The position numbers and the translations under genes are program-made. A stretch of 64,000 bases of DNA from contig NC_092572.1 in assembly GCF_037975245.1 (NCBI RefSeq), positions 14,328,269-14,392,268 on the forward strand, read 5' to 3'. Under the pieces are notes generated by a model. That model was not told the DNA's origin, made no database searches, and saw nothing but the letters and a program-made list of their open reading frames with translations. Positions 12,321 through 24,880 of this stretch are shown one piece after another. Position 1 is the first letter of the stretch. Every line of letters starts with the position of its first letter. Origin of the DNA: Apostichopus japonicus. Taxonomy: Eukaryota; Echinodermata; Holothuroidea; Aspidochirotida; Stichopodidae.

Positions 12321-13459
12321 ACAATAAAAGTATTAATTGGTGTGTTAACGAACTAGAATGAAAAAGAAGATTAATTGCTTTCTTCAGTCTGCTTTTTTGT
12401 GCCAAACTTTTTGAAAACCTTATTTTTTATCAGTTTCAGTTGTAAAAAAGGAATAAATTGCATTAGCCTGTCTTTTATAGCAAGTGCAGTAACAGACTGT
12501 ATTGGCAGACAATAAAAGATTCTTCACGGTCGTTTCCTCGGATCCTTTTTGACAAACAAGAAAATGGAGATTTAAGTACACACAGACTGTGTTGGTGAAC
12601 TTGACTTACCAAATGCATAATAGGCGAAGGTCAAATGTGTAAATGTGCATTACTCGATAGTCGCTTGGAGCAAAAAGAGTCAATAGTGTTATTTACAGCA
12701 CATAGCCTAAAGTCAAACCAAAGGATGTGATACTGGTTCAACATTGTTTCTGTTGCACTTGTATGGTAGATGAAGGTAGGAGCACTGCCAGCTCTCTATC
12801 AAGCAATTTTCTCTTCGCTTTAGACAAATTTGTTGCCATGCTTTGCAAAGTCCTGTTGCTTCTGGCTGACATCTCAGTAAACAAATTGTTCAATTTCCTT
12901 AATTTCCTTACAGATCTAAACTGGTTCCACTATACCAATAATCAGTGGGCTATCAGCTAGCACAATTCCATGTAGATTAAACATAAATCTAAAAATAAAA
13001 CTCACTTGTTTTACATGTAGGAATGATTGCAAGGATGCACCCTTGCACCTTTCGGTGTTGATATTCCCCAAAACAACAGAGTGACAAGAGAAAATGCCAA
13101 GTTCATCTGCAACAAAAGATTTGTGAAATTGTTTAAATTTGATACAGTAAAATACCATTCACTGAAAGATTACATCTTCTCCCAACCCCCCCCCCCCCTC
13201 CCCATTTCCAAGATAGCCAAGGTATCTCACTGCTCTATTATAACAATTTTAACCAGAATGCAGAATGCATTGAGGTTTCGATGACTTCAATGCACTACAC
13301 TTCTGCTTGTTAGTATAACCAAAAGTAGCTGTTACAATAACACTATGGCATGCTAACACAGGTCAATCTACTGTACGTGGTTATACACACCTCCATCAAA
13401 AACAGTAGGTTTCTTGTACTCAATGTTATGAATCCACACACCAAGTATTACAAAACCAA

Positions 13460-14850
13460 ACCAAATCTCTAATAACTTCGCACATTAAGGTTGCAGAGGA
13501 GTCCAATGAACAACTTTGATTGCAATATGCCCACGAAACTTCAAAGAATCAACTTGCAAGAAGCTAATACAGGTCACTGGAGGTTAACCTGAGATCAAAG
13601 GTCACCCAAATGCAGGTCGACTTTTGTATTACAATAGCGTAACTCCCAACCTTGATGGTTTTGGTTCTTAAGTTATTGCAAAAATACTAGTTTTTGACCC
13701 ATAATTGACCTTTGTTGACCTTGGATCACATGATTGTTATGTTTTGAAACGATCCCTTACCCCATTCACAACTAGTCCACAAATATCAACCATGTCGGAC
13801 CCTGTCAATGGTAGTTTCACAAGTTATTGCCAAAAAACACATTTTGACCCATAATTGACCTTTGGTGACCTTGGATCACATCACGGTTATTTTAGAAAAT
13901 GTGCCCCTCCTTCATTCACAACTTGTCCTAATATACCAGCCATGTCAGACTTGGTGACTAGAAGTTGTTGCAAAAATTAGCATAAGCTGACAGTTTTTTG
14001 CACATAATCAACCTTGAATGACCTTTGATGACCTGATGGTTTGTATCAAAAATGTTTCTCTTGATGAGGTGCACTCTGTCGTAAAATTTGATTGGCCTAC
14101 AATGTACGCACATAATTTTAGTGCTAGAAAGGTATCAAAATTACCCTTTGGCCACTCATAACTTGAGAACTGGGTGTCCGATTGAAGCGGGAGTCGGTTT
14201 GCTATATAAAGCACAAAGAGCTCTATCATATATCAACAAATTGACACACTTTTTTTTTTTTTTTGATTTGTTTTGCCCCGTATCTCCTTAAATGCTCATA
14301 TTTTTCAAAATTTGACCTTTGACCTTGCGGTCAGATGTAGTTTGACACGCTGATTCAAAAAAGCAACATGACAAGCCTGTGCGACCATCCTAACTGTACT
14401 TATCAAAAAAAAAAATGACCTCTGATAACTTCGCACACGAAGGTCGCACAGGGGTCAACTATGGACCATTGTGATCGGAAGGTACCTTTGAGATCCGATT
14501 TTGGCCACGAAAATTCAAATAACCCAAAAAACTGATAAAGGTCACCAGAGGTCAACCTGAGGTCAAAGGTCACCTAGATGCGGGTCGATTACAATAGCGT
14601 AACTCCCAACCTTGACGGACATTTGGTTCTCAAGTTATTGCAAAAATACTACTTTTTACCCCTGATTGACCTTTGTTGACCTTGGATCACATGACCGTTA
14701 TGTTTTGAAATGACCCCTTACCCCATTCACAACTAGTCCCAAAATATCAACCATGTCGGACTCTGTCAATGGGAGTTATTGCTAGTTTTACTATTTTGGT
14801 TTTTGGCCTCTAACTGATCTTTGGTGACCTTCACAGGCACCCCAAAAAAT
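13460..14850. repeat. TGACC-rich dispersed repeat, two direct copies
   Basis: About 400 bp starting at 13,463 recur at about 14,420 with good similarity (for example AACTTCGCACA..., TACAATAGCGTAACTCCCAA, CCCCATTCACAACTAGTCC). Both are packed with TGACCTTTG(T/G)TGACC words. Two exact direct-repeat-1 nuclear-receptor consensus sites lie at 14,313-14,325 (TGACCTTTGACCT) and 14,560-14,572 (AGGTCAAAGGTCA). A similar text recurs near 18.1-18.3 kb. Confidence 0.7.
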
Positions 14851-14939
14851 CGGACACATCTGCTCAGTGTGGCACACATATACACCAAATATTAGATTGG
14901 TCCAAGCTTCCCTACTTGAGATACCGTGTTTACAAGCCA

Positions 14940-15185
14940 GGCGTCACACACGCACACACGCACACGCATGTTTGTATTACATTCAGACAGAGGACCACAT
15001 TGTATTTCCCATTGTTCAAATCCACGTACCCTAACCTTAACAATACCCCATACAATAGAATTCTTCCGAGGACGAGGTGATTCTTTAGAAATCACAACCG
15101 AGGACCTGAAATTCTTTTGTTCAAGTCCTCGGTCAGAATACAAAACAAACGCACACACACATACACACACGCACATATACACAGT
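14940..15185. repeat. CA microsatellites
   Basis: ACAC/GCAC runs at 14,945-14,970 and 15,152-15,182 generate spurious open frames on both strands. Confidence 0.8.
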
Positions 15186-16141
15186 GTCCGTCTGCATGAA
15201 TGCATAGGTTACGATTTCATCGAAACCAAAAAGGGCTGACACTTACTGAAGGCCACGCTCACACTTTCTGTTTATACCATGGAGAAATAAAACTACAAGT
15301 CAGAGACTTGCCATCTGCAATACAGAATGTAGGGATACGGTTTAGAAAATGGTACAATTATATGTTGTACAGTCCTGATTTGGCCTTTCTGTTTTGAAAT
15401 TTTTTGAAAAGATACATGCACTTTAATTTAACTGAATTTCACTATCACCAGAAAATTCATCTAATATATAATTGATGACTTCGCAGTGGCTTCAAGTTAT
15501 GCTGCCACAATTTGCGGAGAGTAAGAGATCAATCTTGTGCAAAGATAACTCGATATCATTTAACACTTTAATAGGAGGAGGTGTATGGAAGTATGATCGA
15601 GATAATGGTATATTGCAATGATAGCAGTGACCTCAATTGACCTCTACATGCATAACTTGTACATGGTATCAATCACCTTGCAACTCATTTTTGTGTTGGA
15701 CTTTTGACTTGATGGTATGAGTTGTAGTTGCTCAACTTGTGTATAGAGATATTTTACTTAATAGTAATACTCAACATTATTCAGTTGCAATTACATGGAA
15801 CAACACTTACCATCATAGGGCTAAGTAAACTGCAGCCTACAGATTTTTCATGTAGTTTGCAAGTACGGTAATGGAAGGCTCAAGGGTGTGTGTTTCTTGT
15901 ACTCTGTCATGGCTGTTAGCTCCTCTTGGGACAAATCTTCCATTTCTGCCAAACAAATTAACACATAACAGCAGAAAGAGTTATTTATTTCTGCACCTAA
16001 CAGAAGCCGGTCACCTTTGTTAGAAAATAGTTTCAAAGTAAAACAAAATCAATAACATTTTAACGGTCTTTGAGTTTTGTACCATCTTTAAATACTTATC
16101 AGTTTGTATCTATACTAAATTCTCTCCCATGAAAACTGTAT

Positions 16142-16385
16142 ATGTGTCCCTCTTTGAATGTTCAGAAAATCAATGCCATAAGGAAAACTGTTATGGGCAG
16201 TTCGGTTTATTGAGATTTACACCAATTTCATGATCTGCTGTGATATATAAGAAAACATAATATACCTTACTGTAAATGTGTCCCTTTTTTAATGTTTCAG
16301 AAAATCAATGTTATAAGGAGTCCCTGCTATGGGCAGTTCAGTTTATTGAGATTTACACCAATTCATGATCTGCTGTGCATATTAT
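16142..16385. repeat. 135-bp tandem duplication
   Basis: The phrase CAGAAAATCAATG...TATGGGCAGTTC, TTTATTGAGATTTACACCAA and CATGATCTGCTGTG occurs starting at 16,163 and again at 16,298, with a few substitutions. Confidence 0.85.
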
Positions 16386-17388
16386 GGAAATATAATCTGC
16401 CTAACTGACAGTGCTTCAAAACCTACCTCTGGGGAGTATAATTGTAGAATAAGAACAACATGAGATGTAATAAAACTCATTTCTGTTTTATAGTGTGAGG
16501 CTTATAACATTAGGAGGGCAAAGCTGTGACCTAGATAATGTGGTGTTTCATTTTTACATTTCTCATGTGTATAAAACTTATTTGTGACTAGGCCTAGGCT
16601 ATACCTATATCATTGCATGGGTAGGCTTAGCCTAATTTATTTCAGCCAAAATTTGTTTGAGTTTGACAAACAAGTACCCCCACCCCTAATTTATACATTG
16701 AAGTATAGTCTATATTGAGATTAACCATACACAAGTTTCTTGGTTTTTATAAATGTAAAGTACAAATTATCATTTTATAAATTAAATTTCACATTATCAA
16801 TTCATATAACCTAAATTTACTAATATAGCTTAACTGGTTATAGCCTAGCCTTGGTAAGTTTTTCACTCAGTGGTTAATCTAGGTCACTACAATAAATGCA
16901 GCACTTGCAATTTTAGGCAATCTCTTCTTTCACTGTCGGCAATCACTAATAGTCATTTCCCGAACATGTATACCACTAGTAGTATAGCCTAGGCCTAGTC
17001 TTTAATAGGGAAGGCAAGCTAGGCCTACAGGGTCTAAGACTAAAGTGTATTGACCCAAGAGCACAATTGTCTATGGATAATTTGACTAAAAATGTGTGGC
17101 TTTGATAAGGTGTGCCCTCAGAAGCTACCGTACACTACAATTACTCGAATTTGGTAGTAGTCACTAAAAGCGGCCGTTAATAAGGGAAGGTCTTGCTTTG
17201 AATATGACACAAATACGAGCCTATACTATCTCGTAGCCAGTACAGTGTATTTACTACATCAGGGAATCAATCTGGCCTAGCCTAACATCGTAAGCCTGAG
17301 TGCTAACATTAGGTTATATCAATATCGCGCGTACTGACTGTATCACAGAAATGACAAAATCGACATGATCCCGGTATTTCACTTTTAC

Positions 17389-17451
17389 ATTTAAACACTG
17401 ATTTAAGGTTACTCATACCCCATTGATATAGCAAGAATTTGACTTCGTCAT
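17389..17451 (-). pseudogene. SAM-domain exon of the CCTGGT-family element
   Basis: A 63-nt minus-strand exon lies between ATTATTGCAG and a GTAAAA donor, phase 1 at both ends. It reads DDEVKFLLYQWGMSNLKSVF then K. The pattern acidic-acidic-x-[VF]-x-x-[FV]-L-x-x-W-x-[ML]-x-x-[LM] is the first helix of a sterile alpha motif (SAM). It matches the equivalent exons at 20.40 kb and 39.80 kb, also about 0.3 kb inside the right terminus and on the minus strand. Downstream exons of this copy were not recovered, though a fragment EDLSQEELTAMTEYKKH lies at about 15.9 kb (minus). Function of the protein is unknown. Confidence 0.55.
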
Positions 17452-18407
17452 CTGCAATAATTAGATGGTTATTTGCACATTTCTTCGTTGTATTTGAAAG
17501 ATTATCCTGCTTGCGATTGTCGTCGTAGCCTCGTAGGAAGCTGCTAGATCGAACGTTTTGAGTCGCGATTACCAACCAATCAGGGGCGAGGATTGCAACA
17601 TGCAAATAATCTATTTTCACCAGGGTCATGTTAACGATCAAGTTTACGCCAGGACGGATGGAGCGTAACCAGGATGATGTTAACTCACGTAGCCAATAAC
17701 CAAGATAATGTTAGCAAGTTGTTAACCAGGAAATTTTCACCAGGTTGTTTTTAGAGTTAAAGTTAAAGAAAATAAACTCCTCGAGTTGCAAATAAAATGT
17801 AACAAAAACAGGTGGATAGACAGAGTTTTAAGACTTCTGCACAATGCTATGATACTGTGGACCAGTACAATTAAAAGAAAAAACAGGTCAGGAGAGTCAA
17901 CATAGTTATCTTGACAAGGTTTTCAAAGTGTAACGCCCACCCCATTAATGTCAAATGACCTTTCCCTTGCACTATCAAGTACCGGATCACTTCATTATTA
18001 TGACCAGGGTTTACATACCGACGATGAAAGTTATTGAACCTTCCCCCATTTCATCACTAGTGTAGTTAAAAAAAAATGCCCTGGTGGCTTCTAATGACCT
18101 CTGACCTCTACTATAATCAATGGGATTCATGTACTCATGTTGGCAAACCTATATGCATCACATATGAGATCCATCTAACTTTCACTCTTTAAGTTAGCAT
18201 ATTTACAAGGTTTAAGTGTTTGGCCCTTGTTAACCTTAAATGACCTTTGACCACTAGCACAATAAGTAGCATTCTTCTGCTCACTATAAACAACAACACA
18301 CCAAGTTTATGAGGTTAAACAAACTTTCAGCTGAGCTGGTATGAACCAAAAGGTGTACCACCAAAAGAATACAAAAAAAAAAATATATAATTAATGATTT
18401 TGCTTAC

Positions 18408-20403
18408 TGGCTGATCGTCTATGAATGCTTGAAGGCAACTAGTCACCGTAGTAGATCCGCTTTTCTTTGCCCGTCCTCGAAAAAGCAATGGCAACAGAAA
18501 GAAAGCTAAGTTCTTCTTTTCATCTGTAAAAGAGATTAAGGCTCTTGCAGGTGTAAACGACAAAAACTTTAATAAGGCACACTATAGTCTGACCGTATGA
18601 AACTTCAAGGACTGAGGATAAAATTCAAGGGATCTACACCGTCCTAAATGTGCTCCACAACTTTATGCTCATACACATTAATAACAGCAGCATGAAAGTT
18701 AATGTGGCATGTGTACTCATAAGGGACCTACACATTTGTATTAGTAGACTTAATTACCTACCCTACACACTAATTTCAAGCCAAATTTTATAACATTTTG
18801 AAGGAAAAAAAATGAAAAAGCCCATAGTATGTGCTAACCTTTCATTGACACAGTCGTACTAAAATCTGAATACAATTGTCCAAAGACTTCTAGACGTTTT
18901 AACATGTTTAATCTTCCTGCTCATGAAACATCTTGAAAAGAGTACACAACACAACAAGCTAATTTCTTTTCCTCAGCATTGGAAAAGTATACACATAAGG
19001 AATCCATCTCATTGGCCATTTTCAAGTTTGTGCTTATCGACAGTAGAATTAATCCAAATATTATATTCAATTGAGCATTAATGAGTAAACAAGGCTAGTA
19101 ATGAGGTTTTCAGTCATTACTCCTGCTGACAAAAAAAACATTTCACTTGTTGAGAAATCAACAGGAATAATTCAAACCCTATGTGGAACCTTCAAACAAC
19201 ACTGATACATGTCCAAGTGACTGTCATTGAGTTAATATTATACCAGGGCTGGGTCTCACTTCAACCACACACAAACCCGAATGCGACTACATATAAAATA
19301 GTAGCCAATTAATCATATTGAGTGCAATGTTTGGAGAAAGTTTGCAGAAAGGTTCAGAAGCCACCATTGACATTAACCTGATTTGGTCCATTCAGATCAG
19401 TTGATTTTGATAGATTTTTAAAAAGTAACAAACCACCAAAAACATATTTTGAAGGTTAATCCAAATATTGACCCATCTTTACAGACATACTGGAAAGAGA
19501 AACTATATTGTCATGGCATAAGCTCTGAATGAAGCTAGCTATGAATTCACAGGCCATGACTATACAATAAATTTGGCTTACCATCAGTCAGTGTATCCAA
19601 CGTCTTCTCTAAATGCAAAAAGTTCGGCCAGTTTGGGATGATCGTCTGTATAGCACAAAATGTCCATTGTCAAATATCCCACTCTGTTGTATAATTTGTT
19701 GGCAGTTGGTTTTCGTAATAATTCGAAGTCCTGTTCTACCTGTAGGAAAGAGAAAAATATGCAAACAGCATTATAGGCCTATAACATTACTAGCGCTGAT
19801 GTTCTATGCTATGCTAATATTATTATAGCCTAGAACTCATTAAATGCCAGGCCTAAGTTATGACAGGCTAGGTCTAACGTTAAGCTAATATTCATGTGGT
19901 CATTTGCCGTATAAAACTTAAAAGAAAAAAAAAGAGTACAATTTATGATTTACAACGAAAATGTGCTACAATGAAACCTTGTCTAGCCAAGATATAGGCT
20001 AGAGAGACCTGGTGCATACGCAGAGGTTACCGTAAGTTGACAAGGATCTGCATTACACAGGCGTTCGCAACGTTAATACAATGTGAGTAACTTAGGCCTA
20101 GTTACACACTTGCGGGCGCGCCTGTGGCGCCTGTCAATCGCTTCACTACAAGCTAGCCTAACGTAATACAACTATGCTGGAATACAATTAGTATTAGTAG
20201 CCTTTACGTATGCCTGGCATAGCCTAAATGTAGCACCGAGAGAACGAACGATCATTCGATACCACTGATATGCAGAGATCGCAGTGTTCGATGCACACAC
20301 CAAGCAGAGGATTGTTTTTCTTTACGCTCACCTTTAAATGTAGCACATAACTCTGGCATTTCCCACCTCTTGAGTACTGAGCTAACAAATTCGTCAGCCC
20401 TTG
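18408..20403 (-). pseudogene. SAM-domain (SAMD3-like) gene of the TTGGGCAA element, partial
   Basis: Exon at about 20,403-20,332 (minus) reads ADEFVSSVLKRWEMPELCAT then FK and ends at a GTGAGC donor, phase 1. It is the start of a SAM domain, close in sequence to MDTFVSSILDDWGLP at 39.8 kb. A second clear exon is 18,523-18,408: acceptor CTTTTACAG, donor GTAAGC, reading DEKKNLAFFLLPLLFRGRAK then SGSTTVTSCLQAFIDDQP. Its phase-0 end fits the phase-0 start of the last exon in the 38.4-kb gene. I see no ATG in frame upstream of the first exon, and the C-terminal exon is missing, so this is a partial or dead copy. Confidence 0.5.
19766..20230. promoter_or_regulatory. TAGGCCTA-rich block near the SAM exon
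   Basis: Repeated AGGCCTA/TAGCCTA words just downstream (gene sense) of the SAM exon. The parallel with the other two elements suggests a shared promoter or first-intron feature; unproven. Confidence 0.25.
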
Positions 20404-20499
20404 TGTAAGTTATAACACGTTCACTATATACGATCTACTCATGATGCATGCACATCGCGCAGAGTACCAGTATAGTAATGGCGCAAAAATGCTGTTTTT

Positions 20500-20685
20500 T
20501 GCACAACATTGGGCAAATCAAGCTTGTTTGCCCAACAGAAAGTAACAATAAACTACATCTTAATTTTTGCACAACAAAGTTTACCCATATCAGTTGTGTA
20601 ATTTCTTTTACTCAGTTGTTGGTTAATATTTACTCATATTGGGCAATGCTTTGTTTGCCCAACCAGTTTTGCCCAACAGTTTTTA
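20500..20685. repeat. TTGGGCAA subterminal motif cluster
   Basis: TTGGGCAAA, TTTGCCCAAC, TTGGGCAAT, TTTGCCCAACC and TTTTGCCCAAC occur in both orientations next to the element terminus, in the place occupied by CCTGGT or TGGGTCA boxes in the sister elements. Confidence 0.75.
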
Positions 20686-21829
20686 GAGTGTACCTAACAC
20701 CCAGGTTTTGAAGCTGTGTGCCTGAACCCATGGGTGCTACAGACAGCCTACTACGTGTACCGTCAACAGTATGGTGGACGTGCACAGGAAAACAGCATCC
20801 AAGAGTTAGTAGAGAATACATTATTTTTGTTGTATACCTTTATTCATTGCTCTGACCTGCTGTTGAAAGATGTAACAATACAGAGGGTGTATTCATAGTT
20901 TAGTTTTGTTTCGTTGTGAAAGGAATAACATTAACATATAGATTTGATCAAGACAATTTGTGCACCATGTTCAAAACCTGCTTCTGATTAGGACATTTTG
21001 TCCAAAAACTGGTGTAATGTCCTTGAGGTTAACCCTTATCATGCTGACTGACATAGTAGTCATTTACACTGAGCCATGGAACCAAATGCCACACAAAAAT
21101 GTCCACCATGCTTGTGCATGATCCATTTACAAATTTTAGTCCCCGAGATACAATGATCAGTTTGTATAAATGGCAAAGGTAGGCTAACTTTAGGGGCCAA
21201 GCAAATTCTGGATATCATATAGAGATTTATTTTAAAATTGACGCCCCCAGATGGCTACCAAGCTTTGTGTGTCTTCATCTTTCATAGCTGGTTTTCATAT
21301 GATTATTTAACAGGAAATACAGACACACAACATACAGACAACTTGTACGTATGTGCTGGCAGTTTTTAGGGAATGAGGTTTGTGCTGTTCTCCCATCCTA
21401 TGCAGTAAGGAGGATTAGAGAAGCTTTACCATCTGAACAGTATGAAGGATTTAAATTATCAAGACTGTGAGAATGTGGACTGTTTATGCCAAGTCATAGT
21501 ATCATTTCTGCAAAGTTTTATAGAAACAGGGTTCAGTCATGTCTGTTTTGTGGCTGAATGGTGAACATTTTGGAATTCAAGCATACATTTTTCTGATTCA
21601 TGGTATTAACTACAATCTTGGATGAAATTTTACATTGTACGATTGACCTCGATGGTTATACAATATCTGTTCAGAATTTTTCAAAAGCCTTCAGTACCCC
21701 TTCAAGTTTGGGAAGTACATAACAGTAATAAATAATAAAAACTCAAGTTAATTGATCCTCTCTCCAGAAAGTGATAGCACCAATTGATTTTCCAGACTAA
21801 TCTACTACCAATCTTGAAAATTACCTTGA

Positions 21830-22090
21830 AGCGTCATCTTTGTCATGTTCAGATTCATCAGATGAGTGAACTAATGGAGTGTAGCCCGGACTACCTGGCG
21901 GTTTTCGGTGTATCCCGATGAGGATGCCACAGCAGCAGACGGACCATCATCGCCACTGTGAGATGGCCCTGGTTGCTTTTATGGTGTTCTTGTCTCTGTT
22001 GGTCCAGTCAGCAACTTCAATGGTGGTAGGGGGACCAGTGAACACTGGACTTCTACATGTGTTTCATTCACTGAAAATTAGAATAAACGC
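21830..22090 (-). pseudogene. possible exon of the THAP-bearing relic
   Basis: After TTCTAATTTTCAG, minus-strand frames give SPVFTGPPTTIEVADWTN and, after a frame change, PGSPGYTPLVHSSDESEHD ending near a GTAATT donor. The acidic/serine text and its position downstream of the THAP relic at 23.4 kb suggest the same gene. No domain is recognised. Confidence 0.25.
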
Positions 22091-23342
22091 TTATTATACC
22101 ACACACATACAGTAGGCTGCCTAGATGGTTCACTTATCTTTTCTCAAGGAGAGCATATCCTCCTACTTTATGTGGCTGCAAAAATATGGGCCACTCACAC
22201 CATGAGCATTGCAAATGACTTCAGCGTGGTTTCATATAGTGTAACTACAATGTTTTCTCCCTTCTCTCAGTAACTATAGATGTGGCCTATATATTTTCCT
22301 GTGAAGCCATCAGGTATAGCCTCCTCAACCGCTCTCGTCAGGCAGGCGGATATGATGGATAAAATACAATGTATGTTATCCCCTAGTCAGCCTGCCCCGA
22401 TGTGCAGTTGTAATTGCTACTTTGCTTTCAACGAGTACTGTTTTTAAAATTTTGGCCACTGTACTCACTTCGGCTATAGAAACTCTATAGATGTATGAAA
22501 GTTTTCCATTCTTCCTTGTATTACCCTAGCTTACACTTCTCCACCACATTTCCTCACCCCACCCCCCCCCCCCTCATCTATCACTCTATTTATGCCTATT
22601 TATGGGGACATTTCGGGCGTCATACTGCTGCCCCCCTTTTGTCTGGTAGCTTGCCCCCTCCATATATATATGCCTGGATGTTTTACTGGTGGAGGTTCCT
22701 TGTATCCCGTTCAAAACTGACTACTTAAATCTTTAATGCCTGTCACCACCCCCCCCCCCCCCCCATTTCCCAACTGTTTTTCGGTAATTACCAGCACATG
22801 TATATAAGATCATGCTACCTTTAGATGGAGATGTACATTCTGCAGAATCCTGCCTTTGTATTTTCACTGCAGTTGGTTGGGGACCAGCTTCTAGATTAAT
22901 CTAAGTAGTGAAAATTGGGAAAGAAAATAACAAGGAAGTTATGAAAGTTCATTTAAGAAAGCAGCTTGATTTGTTTGAAAGCACCTGTCACAAGTGTTTT
23001 CTCTTGTAACAAAAAATGCAGCCCTACCACCAAAAATGGCAAAATATAAGGATGTCATTTACTGTGCAACATATGAGCTATGCGTCTGAGTATGAAGATA
23101 GGTGGGAGCACATTATTGGGCAAAATGACATGTAAACATCTGATGCTTGTTATTCTGGATTTTTTATGATGTACCAGTGATCAAATGCTTTAGTTAGCCC
23201 CAGCCTACGCCTAACTTTATCGTCGCCATACCTAATTTAGGGCCTAATTAACTGAACGAAATTATAAGAATTAGCCTACTGTAAGTTAGTAATACTACTA
23301 AGTAAGTCCTTGTAGTAGGCCTAGGCCAGAAAATACACTTAC

Positions 23343-23573
23343 TCTTTTCCGATCCAACAATTCGCAACTACTGGTCTACTTGTTTCTATATCTCCTCGAG
23401 ATTTGAAGATACTTTCTCCAAATAGAGAAGGAACGGCATTGTCTTGTAGACGGCGAGCTGTTGGTGCTCCAAGTCCAAGTTGCGCGGATAGGCGATAGGA
23501 AACGAAACTTTAACTAGTGAAGTGCGCACTGCACACATAAGATTCGCTCGAAGGTGCAAGCCAATCTTTACTT
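23343..23573 (-). pseudogene. THAP zinc-finger relic (C-terminal half)
   Basis: Minus-strand reading SKDWLAPSSESYVCSAHFTS, one stop (TAA), then SYRLSAQLGLGAPTARRLQD and NAVPSLFGESIFKSRGD, ending at a GTAAGT donor. VCSAHF supplies the Cys and His of the C2CH THAP finger, and 'RRL...AVPSLF' is the usual text after the domain (THAP AVPTIF box). The N-terminal CxxxxC half would lie upstream at 23.6-23.8 kb but is not legible. THAP domains are DNA-binding modules of P, Kolobok and related transposases. The internal stop marks a dead copy. Confidence 0.6.
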
Positions 23574-23799
23574 AGGCAGCTAGGCTGGCTGAGTGCACTG
23601 GTACTATGCTATCGCTGATACAGTGTTTGACGAACACGAAACTTTCTTGTACTGTTGTGCACCCATTCTCATATGACATTTTGTTTACTGTCCGTGACGT
23701 ATTGTTTACGTCTTTGATCTCGGTTAGCATATTAGGCCTATTTAGTTTTGGTAACATTGGCAGTTCCCCCGTGACGTCATTATCTTATTTGCCATAATT

Positions 23800-24880
23800 A
23801 TTATCCAATTTGCCATAATTTACATTGGGGCCGTCGGTCTAACTAAAACGGCAAGAACAAAGCAGGATCAATAACATAAAATTAAAATTTGAGCGTTGAA
23901 TGTTTTTCGCAGTGATTCAAATCTCCTCACTGCTCTTCCAATGTCATGTGGACGTTTGGTTAAAAATCGATGACAGGTTATTGTCCCATTTCCGGCTTAG
24001 ACCAGCGTTGTTACATCATTAATGCTGACTTTATCGCAAGAGTTTCAAAGTCGGACTCAAATTTTAAGGATAAATTGACGCTCATTAAAGTAGACTCACT
24101 ATGCTAAACATGGCCATCGGAATCCGAGGTTGAAATCGAAGAAGAACCAGCTGTAGGCTACATTAAATTGGATTGTGCAGATTCACCCTTCAGCAAATCT
24201 TCATCATTTTCAGATCACGGAGCAGAAAACAAAAATGATGACTTAATTTGAACTTGACCGAGTTGGAGACGATGCAGACGAAACTCATGTGCCTCGTATC
24301 GGAGCAAATCCATATTTATTTGAGCCATTACTCCAGAAGGAGTTCCTCCCAGAAACAAACCAGTTGTAGTTAATCCGGCAATCCAAGACCGTCTCCAAGT
24401 TATTGATTGGTTTGTTTCAATTTTACATTTTCCGGTCGTAAATTTAACCATTGTAGAATGAATTCAGTAGCTTGAATCCTCTATATCATTTTACCTTTAG
24501 GTTTAGGTGGTCTGTCGCGTCAATATAGTGTACGTTGGAACTGAATTAACACACTGAGTCAACGCAGCTGAAGTACAGTCAACGCTGAGCTTACATTTGT
24601 ATCATTATAATGACGTCACTTGTCACTGTGGATCACGTGTACATTATACCGCTTTTCTCGAAAAGCCCAAATTGTTATTAAAGAATCCACATATTAAGGA
24701 TTTTTTCAGACTTTCACAACATCGGTTTGATTTCATTTTTCATATATGTGGAAAGGAATCCAACTGGAATAACCAAGTAGAATAACGTAAATTAAACCTT
24801 TTTTCGTCAATGCTGAATATCATTTATAAGCAATTGATGTTTGAGCGTGGATGATTTGTAAAGCAAGCTTTGGTATTTTG
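23800..24880. other. no gene recognised
   Basis: A minus-strand open frame (24,451-24,215; WRRSWIAGLTTTGLFLGG) resembles nothing I know. The stretch may belong to the same transposon as the THAP relic, but no termini are visible. Confidence 0.3.

Larger units (their letters stand above)
5265..17757 (-). mobile_element. large TIR DNA element, CACTCTAAAAAC ends, CCTGGT family
   Basis: The left end reads TA|CACTCTAAAAACACCCTGGTG. The right end, reverse-complemented, reads ACTCTAAAAACAACCTGGTG with a TA next to it and only the terminal base degraded. Both ends continue into dense CCTGGT/ACCAGG motifs (5,277-6,050 on the left, about 17,620-17,750 on the right). Inside lie a nested Kolobok-like element (6,996-11,917), TGACC-rich repeats (13.4-14.9 kb) and a SAM-domain exon close to the right end, on the minus strand. 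No transposase was recognised. Without the nested element the body is about 7.6 kb. The two ends could belong to separate copies, but matching terminus and subterminal motif argue for one element. Confidence 0.65.
17758..20690 (-). mobile_element. right part of a CACTCTAAAAAC element, TTGGGCAA family
   Basis: The right terminus at 20,690 reads, reverse-complemented, TA|CACTCTAAAAACTGTTGGGC. Inside it are repeated TTGGGCAAA/TTTGCCCAA boxes (20,508-20,680). Exons of a SAM-domain gene run leftward. No matching left terminus was found; the element seems cut off where the CCTGGT-family element ends, so it is listed as a fragment with an uncertain left limit. Confidence 0.55.

Noticed and set aside
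14892-15242. Overlapping 116- and 93-codon frames on both strands
   Set aside because: Both are produced by CA-dinucleotide repeats and an internal inverted repeat.
15848-16036. Possible second SAM exon (EDLSQEELTAMTEYKKH) of the CCTGGT element
   Set aside because: Splicing it to the 17,389 donor creates an immediate stop, so it is mentioned only as a possible fragment.
17758-18400. Left terminus of the TTGGGCAA-family element
   Set aside because: No CACTCTAAAAAC with adjacent TTGGGC boxes was found between 17,758 and 20,400 or elsewhere, so a complete element is not claimed.
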